Below, piece after piece: positions 25,224 to 35,118 of a stretch of DNA of 64,000 bases (positions are counted from its first letter, which is position 1; each line of letters starts with the position of its first letter). Made by a program: the position numbers and the translations under genes. Location: assembly GCF_900103915.1 (NCBI RefSeq), contig NZ_FNIG01000003.1, forward strand, positions 1 through 64,000. The letters run 5' to 3'. Origin of the DNA: Tenuibacillus multivorans (GTDB lineage Bacteria; Bacillota; Bacilli; Bacillales; Alkalibacillaceae). The notes beneath the pieces are model-generated. The model saw only the letters and a program-made list of their open reading frames with translations. It did not search any database and was not told the DNA's origin.

Positions 25224-26177
25224 TCATATATCACTTTTTTTATAAGAACGTTTTAAAATCAAATATTGCTCGATTTCATTAAGTAACATATATAAATTCG
25301 CTCGCTCTTCAAATGCTATCCGTTCAGTTGGAAGTTCTTCTTTATTGAACTGTTGCCGTATCTGATTTAATTCTTCTAAATACTTAACAGCCGTATTTTT
25401 CGGTTGAACATTTTCTGATAAATCTTCAAATAACTCACCGATGTACTCATATTCATCTCTACTTGCTTGAATGCGACTAATTAAAGGTAACATTCTTTCA
25501 AGGATTTCAAATTGTTTTTGCCGCATGTGAAAATAGTGATGATAAGGGTGATGACTTCTTAATAAATGGTTTTCAACATCTCGAGAGGCCAGTTCATTTG
25601 CTTGATCCAGCAATTGAGCTACTTTTGTTAATTCAGCCCCAGTCCATGAATGATCTCCAGTTTTTAAGAAGTGGCCAATTTCCTTTAATATAATTGAAAA
25701 GTTTTTCTCAACCTCTTTTTGAACATCTTCTAAATTGGACTCTAAGCTTGGCATATATAAATTAAGAATTAGTGCTACACCTAATCCAACTATTAATAGA
25801 ACAATCTCGTTAATAATAAGATCAAGTGTTATTTGGTTTGATCCATAAACATGAAGGATGATAACCGAGCTTGTCACAACACCTTCAGTAATTTTTAATT
25901 TAACCGTAATCGGAATAAATATGATTAAAACGATACCAACAGCGATTGGCATATAACCAAGGGTTTCAAAAACAATACCTGAAACAGCAATTCCGATGAT
26001 ACAGGCAGCAAAGCGATACCAGGCATTTAATATTGACTTTCTTCTCGTCACCTTAATACATAAAATCGTTAAAATCGCAGCTGAAATAAAATTATCTAAC
26101 CCGATCAGTTGTGCAATGAATATTGATATAGGTGCACCAATGGCTGTCTTAATCGTTCGTGAACCAATTCGAAACAT
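25224..26177 (-). CDS. yqjA: Aromatic-acid-exporter-family membrane protein (YqjA, DUF939)
   Basis: 317 residues. The N-terminal half holds about five or six membrane segments with the family start RIGSRTIKTAIGAPISIFIAQL. The C-terminal half is a soluble helical domain (LESNLEDVQKEVEKNFSIIL, ENHLLRSHHPYHHYFHMRQKQFEIL). Members of this family (ArAE_1) are inner-membrane proteins of unclear substrate. Position after brxB matches B. subtilis yqjA. Confidence 0.85.
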   Translation of the reverse strand: MFRIGSRTIKTAIGAPISIFIAQLIGLDNFISAAILTILCIKVTRRKSILNAWYRFAACIIGIAVSGIVFETLGYMPIAVGIVLIIFIPITVKLKITEGVVTSSVIILHVYGSNQITLDLIINEIVLLIVGLGVALILNLYMPSLESNLEDVQKEVEKNFSIILKEIGHFLKTGDHSWTGAELTKVAQLLDQANELASRDVENHLLRSHHPYHHYFHMRQKQFEILERMLPLISRIQASRDEYEYIGELFEDLSENVQPKNTAVKYLEELNQIRQQFNKEELPTERIAFEERANLYMLLNEIEQYLILKRSYKKSDI

Positions 26178-26239
26178 ACGGCAAAGCCTCTTTCACAATA
26201 TTATTTATTTTTACTATAGCCTATATGGTCATTATGGCA

Positions 26240-26268
26240 AACAAAAAAGGTGGTTAAAACCACCTTTA
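26240..26268 (-). terminator. Terminator of brxB
   Basis: AAAGGTGGTT and AACCACCTTT form a ten-base stem on the minus strand, followed by TTTTGTTTG. It lies just after the brxB stop codon. Confidence 0.85.
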
Positions 26269-26275
26269 TCTAAAA

Positions 26276-26707
26276 TTAATATTCTTCACAGTATTCATCA
26301 AATAATGATTGTAGTTGTTGAACAACTTCCATTGGTGTTGAGCTTTCAATTTCATGACGTTCAACCATCTTTTGAATTTTTCCATCTTTCATTAACGCAA
26401 ATGATGGTGAAGATGGTGGATATCCTTCAAAGTATTCTCTAGCTCTTTCTGTAGCTTCACGATCTTGTCCAGCGAAAACTGTAACTAAATGATCTGGGCG
26501 ATGGTCATGATGTACAGAATTAGAAGCTGCAGGTCGTGCTACTCCACCTGCACAACCACAAGTTGAATTGACCATAACAAGCGTTGTACCTTTTCTATCA
26601 AACGCTTCTTCTACCTCTTCAGGTGTCGTTAGATTTTCAAAACCAGCTTCGTTAATTTCCGTTCTTGCCTGGTTCACAAAATCTTGCATATAAATGTTAA
26701 AATCCAT
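26276..26707 (-). CDS. brxB: Bacilliredoxin (YphP/YqiW family)
   Basis: 143 residues. The active-site CGC motif is in [16 protein letters not shown] (about residues 50-65). Bacilliredoxins remove bacillithiol from mixed disulfides on proteins after oxidative stress. The remainder matches the family: [20 protein letters not shown] at the N-terminus and [25 protein letters not shown] near the end. In B. subtilis the same gene (yqiW) also follows bkdB. Confidence 0.93.
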   Translation of the reverse strand: MDFNIYMQDFVNQARTEINEAGFENLTTPEEVEEAFDRKGTTLVMVNSTCGCAGGVARPAASNSVHHDHRPDHLVTVFAGQDREATERAREYFEGYPPSSPSFALMKDGKIQKMVERHEIESSTPMEVVQQLQSLFDEYCEEY

Positions 26708-26835
26708 GTCAATTTTAGCCCCTTTTTTATAAAAAGATTTAAGTATTTATTATTATCCTATCAATAATTAGGCTTTCTTTCAATTATATTGCAACCAACA
26801 AGGCCAGCATCGTTTCCTATTATTAGGCGTGATGC

Positions 26836-26878
26836 AGCCAAAAAACGCCCTAAATTGTAAGTAAATTAGGACGTTTCT
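26836..26878 (-). terminator. Terminator of the bkd operon
   Basis: On the minus strand AAACGTCCTAAT and the near-complement TTAGGGCGTTT form a stem (26843-26876) followed by TTTTGG. It lies about 20 bp beyond the bkdB stop codon. Confidence 0.8.
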
Positions 26879-26894
26879 AAAGCTAATCATTAAT

Positions 26895-28166
26895 TTAATA
26901 TACTGATGTATTCTCTTGCGACATATTCTCTAGTATCTCTTTAACTCGTTTTAAGAAATTGCCGCAGACTAATCCATCTAAAATACGATGGTCAAGTGAT
27001 AAACATAAATTAACGATATCACGTGCAGCAAACATACCATTCATGTAAACAGGCTTTTTCACAATTGATTCTACTTGTAAAATAGCCGCTTGTGGATGGT
27101 TAATCACACCCATTGACTGAACGGAACCAAATGAACCGGTGTTATTTACCGTAAACGTGCCGCCCTGCATATCATCATTCGTTAATTTTCCAGCTCTTGC
27201 TTTATTAGCTAAATCAACGATGTCTTTAGCGATGCCTTTAACACTCTTTTCGTCTGCATGTTTGATGACAGGTACAAACAGTTGATTGTCGTTGGCAACC
27301 GCAATCGATAGGTTAATATCCTTCTTCTGAATAATTTTATCTTCTGCCCAAGTACTGTTTAGCTCTGGGAACTCTTTAAGTGCTTGTGCAACAGCTTTAA
27401 CGAAGAAGGCGAAATATGTTAAGGAAAAGCCTTCTTTACGTTTAAAATCGTCCTTTAATTCATCACGTAGGTTGACAAGATCGGTAACATCAACCTCTAC
27501 CATCATCCAGGCGTGAGGTATTTCTGTTGTCGATTTCACCATATTTTGAGCAATAGCTTTTCTCACACCTGTAACCGGGATTTCAACATCCCCAGCTTCA
27601 GTCGTCGGCATTTCAGCTGGTGCTTTTGGCTGTGGTGATGCCACCTCAGGTTGAGCAGCTTTTAGTGTTTCTGCGGCTTTTGCTTCTCCTGCTTGTGGAA
27701 TTTGACTAGAATCAATGATCTTCTCTAGATCTTTACGTGTTATGCGTCCGCCTCGACCTGACCCTTCAACTTGATTAAGGTCAATATCATGCTCCTGCGC
27801 TAAACGTAAAACGGCAGGTGAATAACGCTTTTTCATCGATTGATCTTTCGCTTCTGAAGTTTCTTTTTGTTGGTCATCTGTCGTCGTTTCAGTTGAGGCT
27901 TCACTAGCTTCGTCACGATCTCCGCCTTCAACTTCGATGTAACAGATTAATTCTCCGACTTCAATCGTGTCGCCTTCTTGGGCCACAAGCTCCGTAATTT
28001 TCCCTGTATATGAGGACGGAACTTCAGCGTTAACTTTATCCGTCATAACTTCAGCAATGGGATCATATTTATTCACTTGATCACCAACACCTACGAGCCA
28101 GGAACTAATCGTACCTTCAGTTACACTTTCTCCTAGCTGTGGCATCGTGATTTTTTCTACACTCAT
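26895..28166 (-). CDS. bkdB: Branched-chain alpha-keto acid dehydrogenase E2 (dihydrolipoyl acyltransferase)
   Basis: 423 residues. Domains in order: lipoyl domain (residues 1-80) with the lipoylated lysine in VMTDKVNAEV; a Glu/Thr/Ser-rich linker; peripheral subunit-binding domain (RYSPAVLRLAQEHDIDLNQV, GRGGRITRKDLE, about 110-150); a Pro/Ala linker; and the catalytic core ending with LSLDHRILDG, which holds the active-site histidine and aspartate. It transfers branched acyl groups to CoA and forms the core of the complex with the E1 and E3 genes upstream. Confidence 0.95.
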   Translation of the reverse strand: MSVEKITMPQLGESVTEGTISSWLVGVGDQVNKYDPIAEVMTDKVNAEVPSSYTGKITELVAQEGDTIEVGELICYIEVEGGDRDEASEASTETTTDDQQKETSEAKDQSMKKRYSPAVLRLAQEHDIDLNQVEGSGRGGRITRKDLEKIIDSSQIPQAGEAKAAETLKAAQPEVASPQPKAPAEMPTTEAGDVEIPVTGVRKAIAQNMVKSTTEIPHAWMMVEVDVTDLVNLRDELKDDFKRKEGFSLTYFAFFVKAVAQALKEFPELNSTWAEDKIIQKKDINLSIAVANDNQLFVPVIKHADEKSVKGIAKDIVDLANKARAGKLTNDDMQGGTFTVNNTGSFGSVQSMGVINHPQAAILQVESIVKKPVYMNGMFAARDIVNLCLSLDHRILDGLVCGNFLKRVKEILENMSQENTSVY

Positions 28167-28194
28167 CTATTTTTCAACCTCCTTTTCTTATCGA

Positions 28195-29178
28195 TTAAAA
28201 TTCAGCTAAATCACGCATCGCTTCTTCAACTTTATCTGGGTTAACCATAAAGAATTTTTCCATTGTAGGTGCATACGGCATCGCTGGTATATCAGGGCCT
28301 GCTAATCGTTGTACAGGTGCATCAAGGTCAAATAAACAATGCTCAGATATAATTGCAGCTACCTCGCTCATGATACTTCCTTCTTTATTGTCTTCAGTAA
28401 TTAATAGGACCTTACCTGTTTTCTTAGCTGCTTCTATAATGGCCTCTTGATCTAATGGATATACCGTTCTTAAATCTAGTATATGAGCAGACATTCCTTC
28501 TTCTTCTAATTTTTCAGCAGCTTGAAGGGCAAAATTAACACATAAGCCGTAAGTAATAACTGTAATGTCGTCCCCTTCATGCTTAACATCTGCTTTACCA
28601 ATTGGTAATACATAATCATCTTCTGGTACTTCATCTTTAATTAAACGATAAGCACGTTTATGCTCAAAGAATAAAACGGGATCCTCATCGCGAATGGCTG
28701 CTTTTAGTAAACCCTTAGCATCATACGGGTTAGATGGCATCACAATTTTTAGTCCTGGCTGATTCGCAAAAACGGCTTCAACGGATTGAGAGTGATAAAG
28801 CGCTCCATGTACACCCCCACCATATGGTGCACGAATTGTAATTGGACAGTTCCAATCATTATTCGAGCGGTACCGAACACGAGCTGCTTCAGATATAATT
28901 TGGTTTACAGCTGGCATAATGAAATCTGCGAATTGCATTTCCGCAATTGGACGCATTCCATACATCGCTGCACCGATTCCGACACCGGCAATGGCTGATT
29001 CAGCAAGCGGTGTATCAATGACACGCTCTTCACCAAACTGATCATATAAACCATCCGTTGCTTTAAAGACTCCACCTTTTTTACCAACGTCTTCCCCTAA
29101 AACAAACACTTTCTCATCACGTTCCATCTCTTCTTTCATGGCTTGTGTAACGGCTTGAATATAAGACATTACTGGCAT
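28195..29178 (-). CDS. bkdAB: Branched-chain alpha-keto acid dehydrogenase E1 beta
   Basis: 327 residues. Transketolase-like pyrimidine-binding domain with LGEDVGKKGGVFKATDGL and ADFIMPAVNQIISEAARVRY, then the C-terminal domain ending with DAPVQRLAGPDIPAMPYAP. With E1 alpha it binds thiamine diphosphate and decarboxylates the keto acids of Val, Leu and Ile. It lies three bases after the E1 alpha stop codon. Confidence 0.95.
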   Translation of the reverse strand: MPVMSYIQAVTQAMKEEMERDEKVFVLGEDVGKKGGVFKATDGLYDQFGEERVIDTPLAESAIAGVGIGAAMYGMRPIAEMQFADFIMPAVNQIISEAARVRYRSNNDWNCPITIRAPYGGGVHGALYHSQSVEAVFANQPGLKIVMPSNPYDAKGLLKAAIRDEDPVLFFEHKRAYRLIKDEVPEDDYVLPIGKADVKHEGDDITVITYGLCVNFALQAAEKLEEEGMSAHILDLRTVYPLDQEAIIEAAKKTGKVLLITEDNKEGSIMSEVAAIISEHCLFDLDAPVQRLAGPDIPAMPYAPTMEKFFMVNPDKVEEAMRDLAEF

Positions 29179-29181
29179 CGT

Positions 29182-30186
29182 TTATTCCCCTCCTTCTTCC
29201 GCATACACATGCTTTAACGCAGACTCAGCTTCAGCATATGGTGCATTTTCTGCATATTCAGTTGCATCATTGATTTCTTTATCAATGTCTTTAATGATTT
29301 CTTCTTCTTGCTCTTCTGTAAGAACTTTACTACCTTTTAAATAATCGGAAAAAAAGTTAACACAGTCATCTTGCTTCATTTTTTCAATTTCCTCTTGATC
29401 ACGATAAGCTGTATGATCATCATCACTTGAGTGTGCTGTTAAACGGTTTGTGAGTGCCTCAATTAACGTTGGCCCCTCACCATTTACGGCACGCTCTCTC
29501 GCTTCTTTCATAACTTTATAGACCTCTAGTGGATCATTTCCATTAACTTGGTAGCCTGGCATGCCATAGCTTTGACCACGATCAGCAACCGTTTCAGATG
29601 CCACCTGACGATCTAATGGAACCGAAATGGCATATTTATTGTTTTCAACCATTGTAATGACTGGTAGCTTGTGAACACCAGCAAAGTTTAGACCTTCGTG
29701 AAAATCACCTTGGTTAGAAGAGCCTTCACCTAATGTGACAAACGAAACAAAATCTTTCTTTTCCATTTTTCCTGCTAAGGCTACGCCGACTGCGTGTGGT
29801 AATTGAGTTGTCACCGGTGAAGAACCTGTCAAAATACGATTCTTCTTCTGTCCAAAGTGACTCGGCATCTGACGACCACCTGAGTTCGGATCTTCAGCCT
29901 TTGCAAAAGCGGATAAAAATAGCTCTCTTGTCGTCATACCAAAGGCTAGGACGACTCCCATGTCACGATAATAGGGTGCTATATAATCTTCGGTACGGTT
30001 TAGAGCAAAGGCTGCTCCAATTTGTGCAGCCTCCTGTCCCTGACACGAGATAACAAATGGAATTTTCCCCGCGCGGTTAAGTAACCACATTCTTTCATCA
30101 ATTTTACGTGCGAGTAACATCGTGCGGTACATTTCAATTACCTGTTCATCAGCTAAACCTAGTTCCTGATGACGATTTTTCGCCAT
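29182..30186 (-). CDS. bkdAA: Branched-chain alpha-keto acid dehydrogenase E1 alpha
   Basis: 334 residues. The thiamine-diphosphate motif appears as LGEGSSNQGDFHEGLNFAGV and ends in VENNKYAIS. GRQMPSHFG and GSSPVTTQLPHAVGVALAG line the active site. LTAHSSDDDHTAYRD is the phosphorylation-loop region of the family. Second last step-forming subunit of the keto acid dehydrogenase; operon partner of bkdAB. Confidence 0.95.
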   Translation of the reverse strand: MAKNRHQELGLADEQVIEMYRTMLLARKIDERMWLLNRAGKIPFVISCQGQEAAQIGAAFALNRTEDYIAPYYRDMGVVLAFGMTTRELFLSAFAKAEDPNSGGRQMPSHFGQKKNRILTGSSPVTTQLPHAVGVALAGKMEKKDFVSFVTLGEGSSNQGDFHEGLNFAGVHKLPVITMVENNKYAISVPLDRQVASETVADRGQSYGMPGYQVNGNDPLEVYKVMKEARERAVNGEGPTLIEALTNRLTAHSSDDDHTAYRDQEEIEKMKQDDCVNFFSDYLKGSKVLTEEQEEEIIKDIDKEINDATEYAENAPYAEAESALKHVYAEEGGE

Positions 30187-30206
30187 AATTCTACCTCCCC
30201 TTGTTA

Positions 30207-31628
30207 TTATCCATGAATTTGTTTTCCGTCGACTGCTAAAGCCGCTTCACCTACAACCTCGGATAAGGTTGGATGTGGGTGGATAGATTGCGCAATTTCC
30301 CACGGTGTCGCATCTAACACTTGAGCCAATCCTGCTTCTGAAATCATATCCGTTACGTGAGGACCAACCATATGAACGCCTAATAGGTCCTCAGAACTTT
30401 TATCTGCTATAACTTTTACAAATCCGTCTGTTTCACCGTGCACTAGAGCCTTCCCAACTGCTTGGAACGGGAACTTGCCAACTTTAACATTATAGCCTTG
30501 ATCCTTAGCTTGAGCTTCGGTTAACCCTACACTAGACACTTCAGGATTTGAGTAAATACATGTTGGGATATGGTCATAATTGATTGGCATTGGATCTTCA
30601 TTCGCTAAATGTTCAACCGCAACCATACCCTCATGTGAAGCAACATGAGCTAGCTGCATACCGCCAATGACATCACCAATGGCATAAATATGTGATTCTT
30701 TTGTTTGATAAAACTCATTCGTTTTAATGGCACCATTTTCAACCACAATATCGGTATTTTCCAGCCCGATATTATCAACATTAGGAGCACGGCCAACTGA
30801 AACGAGCATTTGATCAGCCTTGTATGTTTGTTTCTCACCTTTTAATTCGGCTTGAATCTCAACATTTCCTTCTTTTTTGAGCGTATCTGGCATGACTTTA
30901 GCACCCGTAACAAACTGAATGCCTTTTTTCTTTAGAAGCCTTTCTACTTCTTTAGAAACGGCTTCATCTTCTGTAGGTAAAATACGATTCAAATACTCTA
31001 ATACGGTTACCTCAACCCCAAAATCAGCTAGCATCGATGCCCACTCAATACCAATAACACCGCCACCGACTATAATGATTGAATCTGGAAGTGTTTCCAT
31101 GTCTAGTGCGTGGTCAGATGACATAACGAAGTCACCGTCTAACTCTAGACCTGGTAATGATTTTGGTTTTGAGCCTGTTGCAATAAGGACGTTTTTAGGA
31201 ATAATCATGGTATTTTCCTCACCATCATCACGCTCAACCGAAATAGTCCCAGCTGTCGGTGAAAAAATACTTGGCCCTAATATACGACCAAAGCCTTCGA
31301 AAACGTCAATCTTTCCTTTTTTCATTAAACCTTTAACACCTTGATGGAGTTGGTTTATGATTCCTTGCTTTCTTTCCTGGACTTTAACAAAATTCAATGA
31401 TGTATTTTCTGTTGTTATACCATACTGCTCAGCTTCTTTTGTTTGTTTGAAAACTTCTGCGCTGCGAAGTAAAGATTTCGAAGGGATACATCCGTTATGT
31501 AAGCAAGTGCCACCAAGCTTTCCTTTTTCAACAATGGCTACTTTAAGTCCCAGTTGACTGGCTCGGATGGCTGCCACATAACCGCCTGTTCCTCCCCCTA
31601 GAACAACGAGATCATATTCTAAGGCCAT
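30207..31628 (-). CDS. lpdV: Dihydrolipoamide dehydrogenase (E3) of the bkd complex
   Basis: 473 residues. FAD-binding GGGTGGYVAAIRASQLG at the N-terminus, the redox-active disulfide GGTCLHNGCIPSKSLL near residues 40-54, NAD-binding GGGVIGIEWASML and the C-terminal catalytic HPHPTLSE. It reoxidises the lipoyl group of E2 and passes electrons to NAD+. It lies between bcd and bkdAA, as in B. subtilis except that ptb and buk are not beside bcd here. Confidence 0.95.
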   Translation of the reverse strand: MALEYDLVVLGGGTGGYVAAIRASQLGLKVAIVEKGKLGGTCLHNGCIPSKSLLRSAEVFKQTKEAEQYGITTENTSLNFVKVQERKQGIINQLHQGVKGLMKKGKIDVFEGFGRILGPSIFSPTAGTISVERDDGEENTMIIPKNVLIATGSKPKSLPGLELDGDFVMSSDHALDMETLPDSIIIVGGGVIGIEWASMLADFGVEVTVLEYLNRILPTEDEAVSKEVERLLKKKGIQFVTGAKVMPDTLKKEGNVEIQAELKGEKQTYKADQMLVSVGRAPNVDNIGLENTDIVVENGAIKTNEFYQTKESHIYAIGDVIGGMQLAHVASHEGMVAVEHLANEDPMPINYDHIPTCIYSNPEVSSVGLTEAQAKDQGYNVKVGKFPFQAVGKALVHGETDGFVKVIADKSSEDLLGVHMVGPHVTDMISEAGLAQVLDATPWEIAQSIHPHPTLSEVVGEAALAVDGKQIHG

Positions 31629-31703
31629 GAATCAATCTCCTCTCTATTCCTTTTTTATAACGCTAATACATTAACAATCCAGTCTAACAACCTTGACGAA
31701 GAA

Positions 31704-32801
31704 CTAGTTTCGTCTAGAGATAATGTTGTGTTCATTTCTTAAAAATGTATTTCTCGAGCGGTTCACACTCTCGATGCGTTCTTCTGCCATACGATCTGCA
31801 GCCTGATCGGTTGGAATGTTATCTCGTTTAGAAATTTCAAAGATTTTACCTAAACTATCATAAATTTGTTCAATTTGTTTATATGCACGATCTTTATTGT
31901 AACCATTTAATTCATCAGCCACATTGATCACACCACCAGAGTTAATGACATAATCTGGTGCAAAAACAATACCTAATTCATTTAATTTTTCACCATGACG
32001 TGGTTCAGCTAATTGGTTATTCGCTGAGCCTGCGATAGCTTTTGCTTTTAATTGCGGAATGGTCTCATCATTAATGGTTGCACCTAAGGCACATGGTGCA
32101 TAAATGTCACAGTCAACACTATATATATCATCAGGATCGACTGCTTTAGCTCCAAAGTCCTCCATAGCTCGTTTAACAGCTTCTTTATTAATGTCTGTTA
32201 CAATTAATTTCGCACCCTCTTCGTGGAGATACTTACACGTATTATAAGCAACATTACCGACACCTTGAACAGCGACCGTCTTACCTTCTAGTGAATCACT
32301 GCCAAAAGCTTCTTTGGCTGTAGCTTTCATGCCTAAATAAACACCATAAGCTGTTGCTGGAGATGGGTTACCTGATGAACCGAATTCCGGTGAAATACCT
32401 GTTACAAAATCTGTTTCCGTGTAAATCGTGTCCATATCATGTACCGTCGTACCCACATCTTCTGCAGTAATATAACGACCGTTTAATCCTTGGATATAAC
32501 GACCAAATGCTCTAAACATCTCTGGGTTCTTATCCTTTTTCGGATCCCCAATGATAACCGTTTTACCGCCACCTAAATTTAATCCAGCTGCTGCGTTTTT
32601 ATAGGTCATTCCTTTTGCTAGACGTAAAGCGTCAACAACGGCATCTTCCTCTGAATCGTAGGTCCACATACGCGTACCACCTAAGGCTGGTCCTAACGTT
32701 GTATCGTGGATGGCTATGATTGCTTTTAAGCCTGAGTTTTCGTCATGACAAAAGACAACCTGTTCGTAATCGTGCTCCCCTAAATACTTAAATAATTCCA
32801 T
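31704..32801 (-). CDS. bcd: Leucine (branched-chain amino acid) dehydrogenase
   Basis: 365 residues. The catalytic lysine lies in [20 protein letters not shown], and the NAD-binding motif is [17 protein letters not shown] (about residues 180-196). It converts Val, Leu and Ile to keto acids reversibly, releasing ammonium. First gene of the bkd operon. GGGAGGAAT stands just before the ATG. The promoter is not clear: no -24/-12 sigma-54 element was found upstream. Confidence 0.95.
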   Translation of the reverse strand: MELFKYLGEHDYEQVVFCHDENSGLKAIIAIHDTTLGPALGGTRMWTYDSEEDAVVDALRLAKGMTYKNAAAGLNLGGGKTVIIGDPKKDKNPEMFRAFGRYIQGLNGRYITAEDVGTTVHDMDTIYTETDFVTGISPEFGSSGNPSPATAYGVYLGMKATAKEAFGSDSLEGKTVAVQGVGNVAYNTCKYLHEEGAKLIVTDINKEAVKRAMEDFGAKAVDPDDIYSVDCDIYAPCALGATINDETIPQLKAKAIAGSANNQLAEPRHGEKLNELGIVFAPDYVINSGGVINVADELNGYNKDRAYKQIEQIYDSLGKIFEISKRDNIPTDQAADRMAEERIESVNRSRNTFLRNEHNIISRRN

Positions 32802-32935
32802 TTTTTATTCCTCCCTAAATTTCAAGATGATCATACTGTATAATTTTACTCTCAGCCGTATTTGGCGCGAGAGGCTAATATACTGGCTTCAACCTACTCT
32901 ATAAATTTTACCTCTACTCATTATTTCTGAGATTG

Positions 32936-34984
32936 TCATGTGTCTTTGCCTAGGTTATATTTATTCATCTTATAATAAAGATTCCTGATCGAAATCTTTA
33001 GTTGTTTAGCTGTTTTGGATTTGATGAAATTGTTTTTTTCTAATGTTTCAATTAGAAGTTGTTTCTCAAATTCATCTAGCGCTGCCTGTAATGAAATAAC
33101 TTCATCATCGTATGAACCATTCATGATGTCTAAATCATCAAACGATGTCTTTCTTAAAGGTGGCAGATGCTTTCCTCTAATGATTTCATCCTGAATTTCC
33201 ATGTTGATCATAGCGCGGCCGATAATGTTATCAAGCTCTCTTACATTACCGGGATAGTTGTATTTCCTTAACTTCTCTAAGGCTTCATCGGATATGGTTT
33301 CGACACTTCGACCATAGTTTTCATTTAACTGACTGATTAAATAATGAACTAACGGATAAAGGTCCTCCATTCGCTCTCTTAAAGGTGGAATGTTAATTGG
33401 AAATTTACTTAATCGGTAATATAAATCTTCGCGAAATTCACCGGACATAATAGCTCGTTCCAAATTGACATTCGTTGCAGCGATAATTCGAACATCTACG
33501 TAAATAGGTTCAGAACCTCCAACACGTATAATGGTTTGATCTTCAAGAACGCGTAATATCTTAGCTTGGAGGTCTTTTGATAAGTCGCCAATTTCATCTA
33601 GAAAAATACTTCCTTGATGTGCTTCTTCAAAATAACCGATTTGTTGCTCAGGTGAGCCTCTTTCATCTCCGAATAATAATCGATCTAACACCTCTTCATC
33701 GAAAGCAGCGCAATTAACCCGAATAAATTTCATATGTTGACGCTTACTTTCATTATGAATGGCATGAGCAATTAACTCTTTCCCTGTTCCAGATTCTCCC
33801 CGCAACAATACCGTCGTTGGTGTTCTCGCTCCGAGCTTAGCTTGTTCTAAGGCTAGTATCATATCAGTTGATTTAGCTACGATGTCATCAAAGGTATACT
33901 TCGCTTCAAGGTCACGAATGATTTGTCGCGCTCGTTTTAGCTCAGAAGTTAACGACTCAATCTCAGATAAATCATGTATGACACCGACACTTCCTTTAAG
34001 TTTGCCGTCCACAATAATCGGTGCGACATTAACTAATACGTCTCGTTTATGCGGTCCTACCTTCATTCGTGCTCCGCGCACTGCTTGCCTTGTTTGTAGT
34101 ACCTTCATGTGCATACTCTCGCCCTCAGATATATCAGCTGTTGCTGGTTTACCGATGACATCTTTCTCAGATAAACCCGTGATTTTCGTATACGCGGGGT
34201 TAATCATGATCCCTTTACCCGATTCATCTACAACTGATATAGCTTCTTCACTTGATTGGATAATTGCTTCGAGCATGACTTGAATATCTTTTAAGTTTGT
34301 AATTTCTTCGGCTAAGCTGACGACGTCTGTAATATCCTTAAAAACAGCAAAAGCACCTAATGCTTCACCAGAATCACTGATTAATGGAATCCTTGTCGTA
34401 ATGATTTTTTTGCCATTATTCAATGTTAGACGTTGATTAACTTCCTGCTCCCGGGTTTCAAAAATTTTAGGGAGCTTCGAATCAGGTATAATATCTAAAA
34501 CTTTTCGCAGAATCATCTTCTCAACGGGAAATTCTAGAATTTTACTGGCCGATTCATTTGCCATCGTAATCGTTTCATTAGGATCAATAACGATTAAACC
34601 ATCATGAATAGAATTCAGTACCATATCACGCTTTTTGGTGTTCTTTTGAATCTGTTCCAGTAGACACTCCTTCTCATTTAACAGTTCAAACATCACATGA
34701 GCTACTGTCCCAGGAATTAGTACACAGTGTTTTGGTTTAATCGCCATCAAATCATGGAAAACTTCCTGATCCCCAGTCGTTTCCACTAAGATATCTATTG
34801 AATCATCAATAGCTTGACGATAATTGCGATAAGTATGTATGTTTAATGATTGCGCTATTTTAATACCAGGTGCATGTGAATCAATATCTGCAACACCAGT
34901 TATATTCAGCATTTCAGCTTGATCAAACAACTTTAATATCGCGCTTCCACCATTACCTGCTCCAACAATTATAACATTTTGCAT
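32936..34984 (-). CDS. bkdR: BkdR-like AAA+ enhancer-binding regulator without GAFTGA loop
   Basis: 682 residues. Order: Rossmann-like N-terminal domain (VIIVGAGNGGSAILKLF), two PAS domains (about 115-230 and 235-345), an AAA+ domain with Walker A GESGTGKE (about residue 395) and Walker B GSIFLDEIGDL, and a Fis-type HTH at the C-terminus (KSKTAKQLKISIRNLYYKM). It is the homologue of the sigma-54 activator BkdR of the bkd operon. However, where the GAFTGA loop should stand the sequence is LLFGDERGSPEQQIGYFEEA, about five residues shorter and without GAFTGA, so sigma-54 contact is doubtful. Transcribed divergently from yqzF. Confidence 0.88.
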   Translation of the reverse strand: MQNVIIVGAGNGGSAILKLFDQAEMLNITGVADIDSHAPGIKIAQSLNIHTYRNYRQAIDDSIDILVETTGDQEVFHDLMAIKPKHCVLIPGTVAHVMFELLNEKECLLEQIQKNTKKRDMVLNSIHDGLIVIDPNETITMANESASKILEFPVEKMILRKVLDIIPDSKLPKIFETREQEVNQRLTLNNGKKIITTRIPLISDSGEALGAFAVFKDITDVVSLAEEITNLKDIQVMLEAIIQSSEEAISVVDESGKGIMINPAYTKITGLSEKDVIGKPATADISEGESMHMKVLQTRQAVRGARMKVGPHKRDVLVNVAPIIVDGKLKGSVGVIHDLSEIESLTSELKRARQIIRDLEAKYTFDDIVAKSTDMILALEQAKLGARTPTTVLLRGESGTGKELIAHAIHNESKRQHMKFIRVNCAAFDEEVLDRLLFGDERGSPEQQIGYFEEAHQGSIFLDEIGDLSKDLQAKILRVLEDQTIIRVGGSEPIYVDVRIIAATNVNLERAIMSGEFREDLYYRLSKFPINIPPLRERMEDLYPLVHYLISQLNENYGRSVETISDEALEKLRKYNYPGNVRELDNIIGRAMINMEIQDEIIRGKHLPPLRKTSFDDLDIMNGSYDDEVISLQAALDEFEKQLLIETLEKNNFIKSKTAKQLKISIRNLYYKMNKYNLGKDT

Positions 34985-35028
34985 ACTTTACACCTACACC
35001 CTGCAATTTTTTGCACACTTCCATCATA

Positions 35029-35043
35029 ATGAAAGCGCTTTAT
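35029..35043. promoter_or_regulatory. Possible CcpA (cre) site between bkdR and yqzF
   Basis: ATGAAAGCGCTTTAT matches the core of the cre consensus WTGNAANCGNWNNCA except for the last two bases; its centre AAAGCGCTTT is a perfect palindrome. It lies about 45 bp upstream of bkdR. Carbon control of bkdR would make sense, but this is a weak single-site call. Confidence 0.35.
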
Positions 35044-35118
35044 TTTTGCAAGTTTTTTTCATTTTTTATTAATACGATTAATGATATACTACTTAAGGAT
35101 TAAGGAAGAGATAAGGTC

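Noticed and set aside
32802-32935. Sigma-54 promoter before bcd
   Set aside because: Looked for TGGCAC-N5-TTGC on the minus strand and found none; a TTGGCGCG stretch is on the other strand with wrong spacing.
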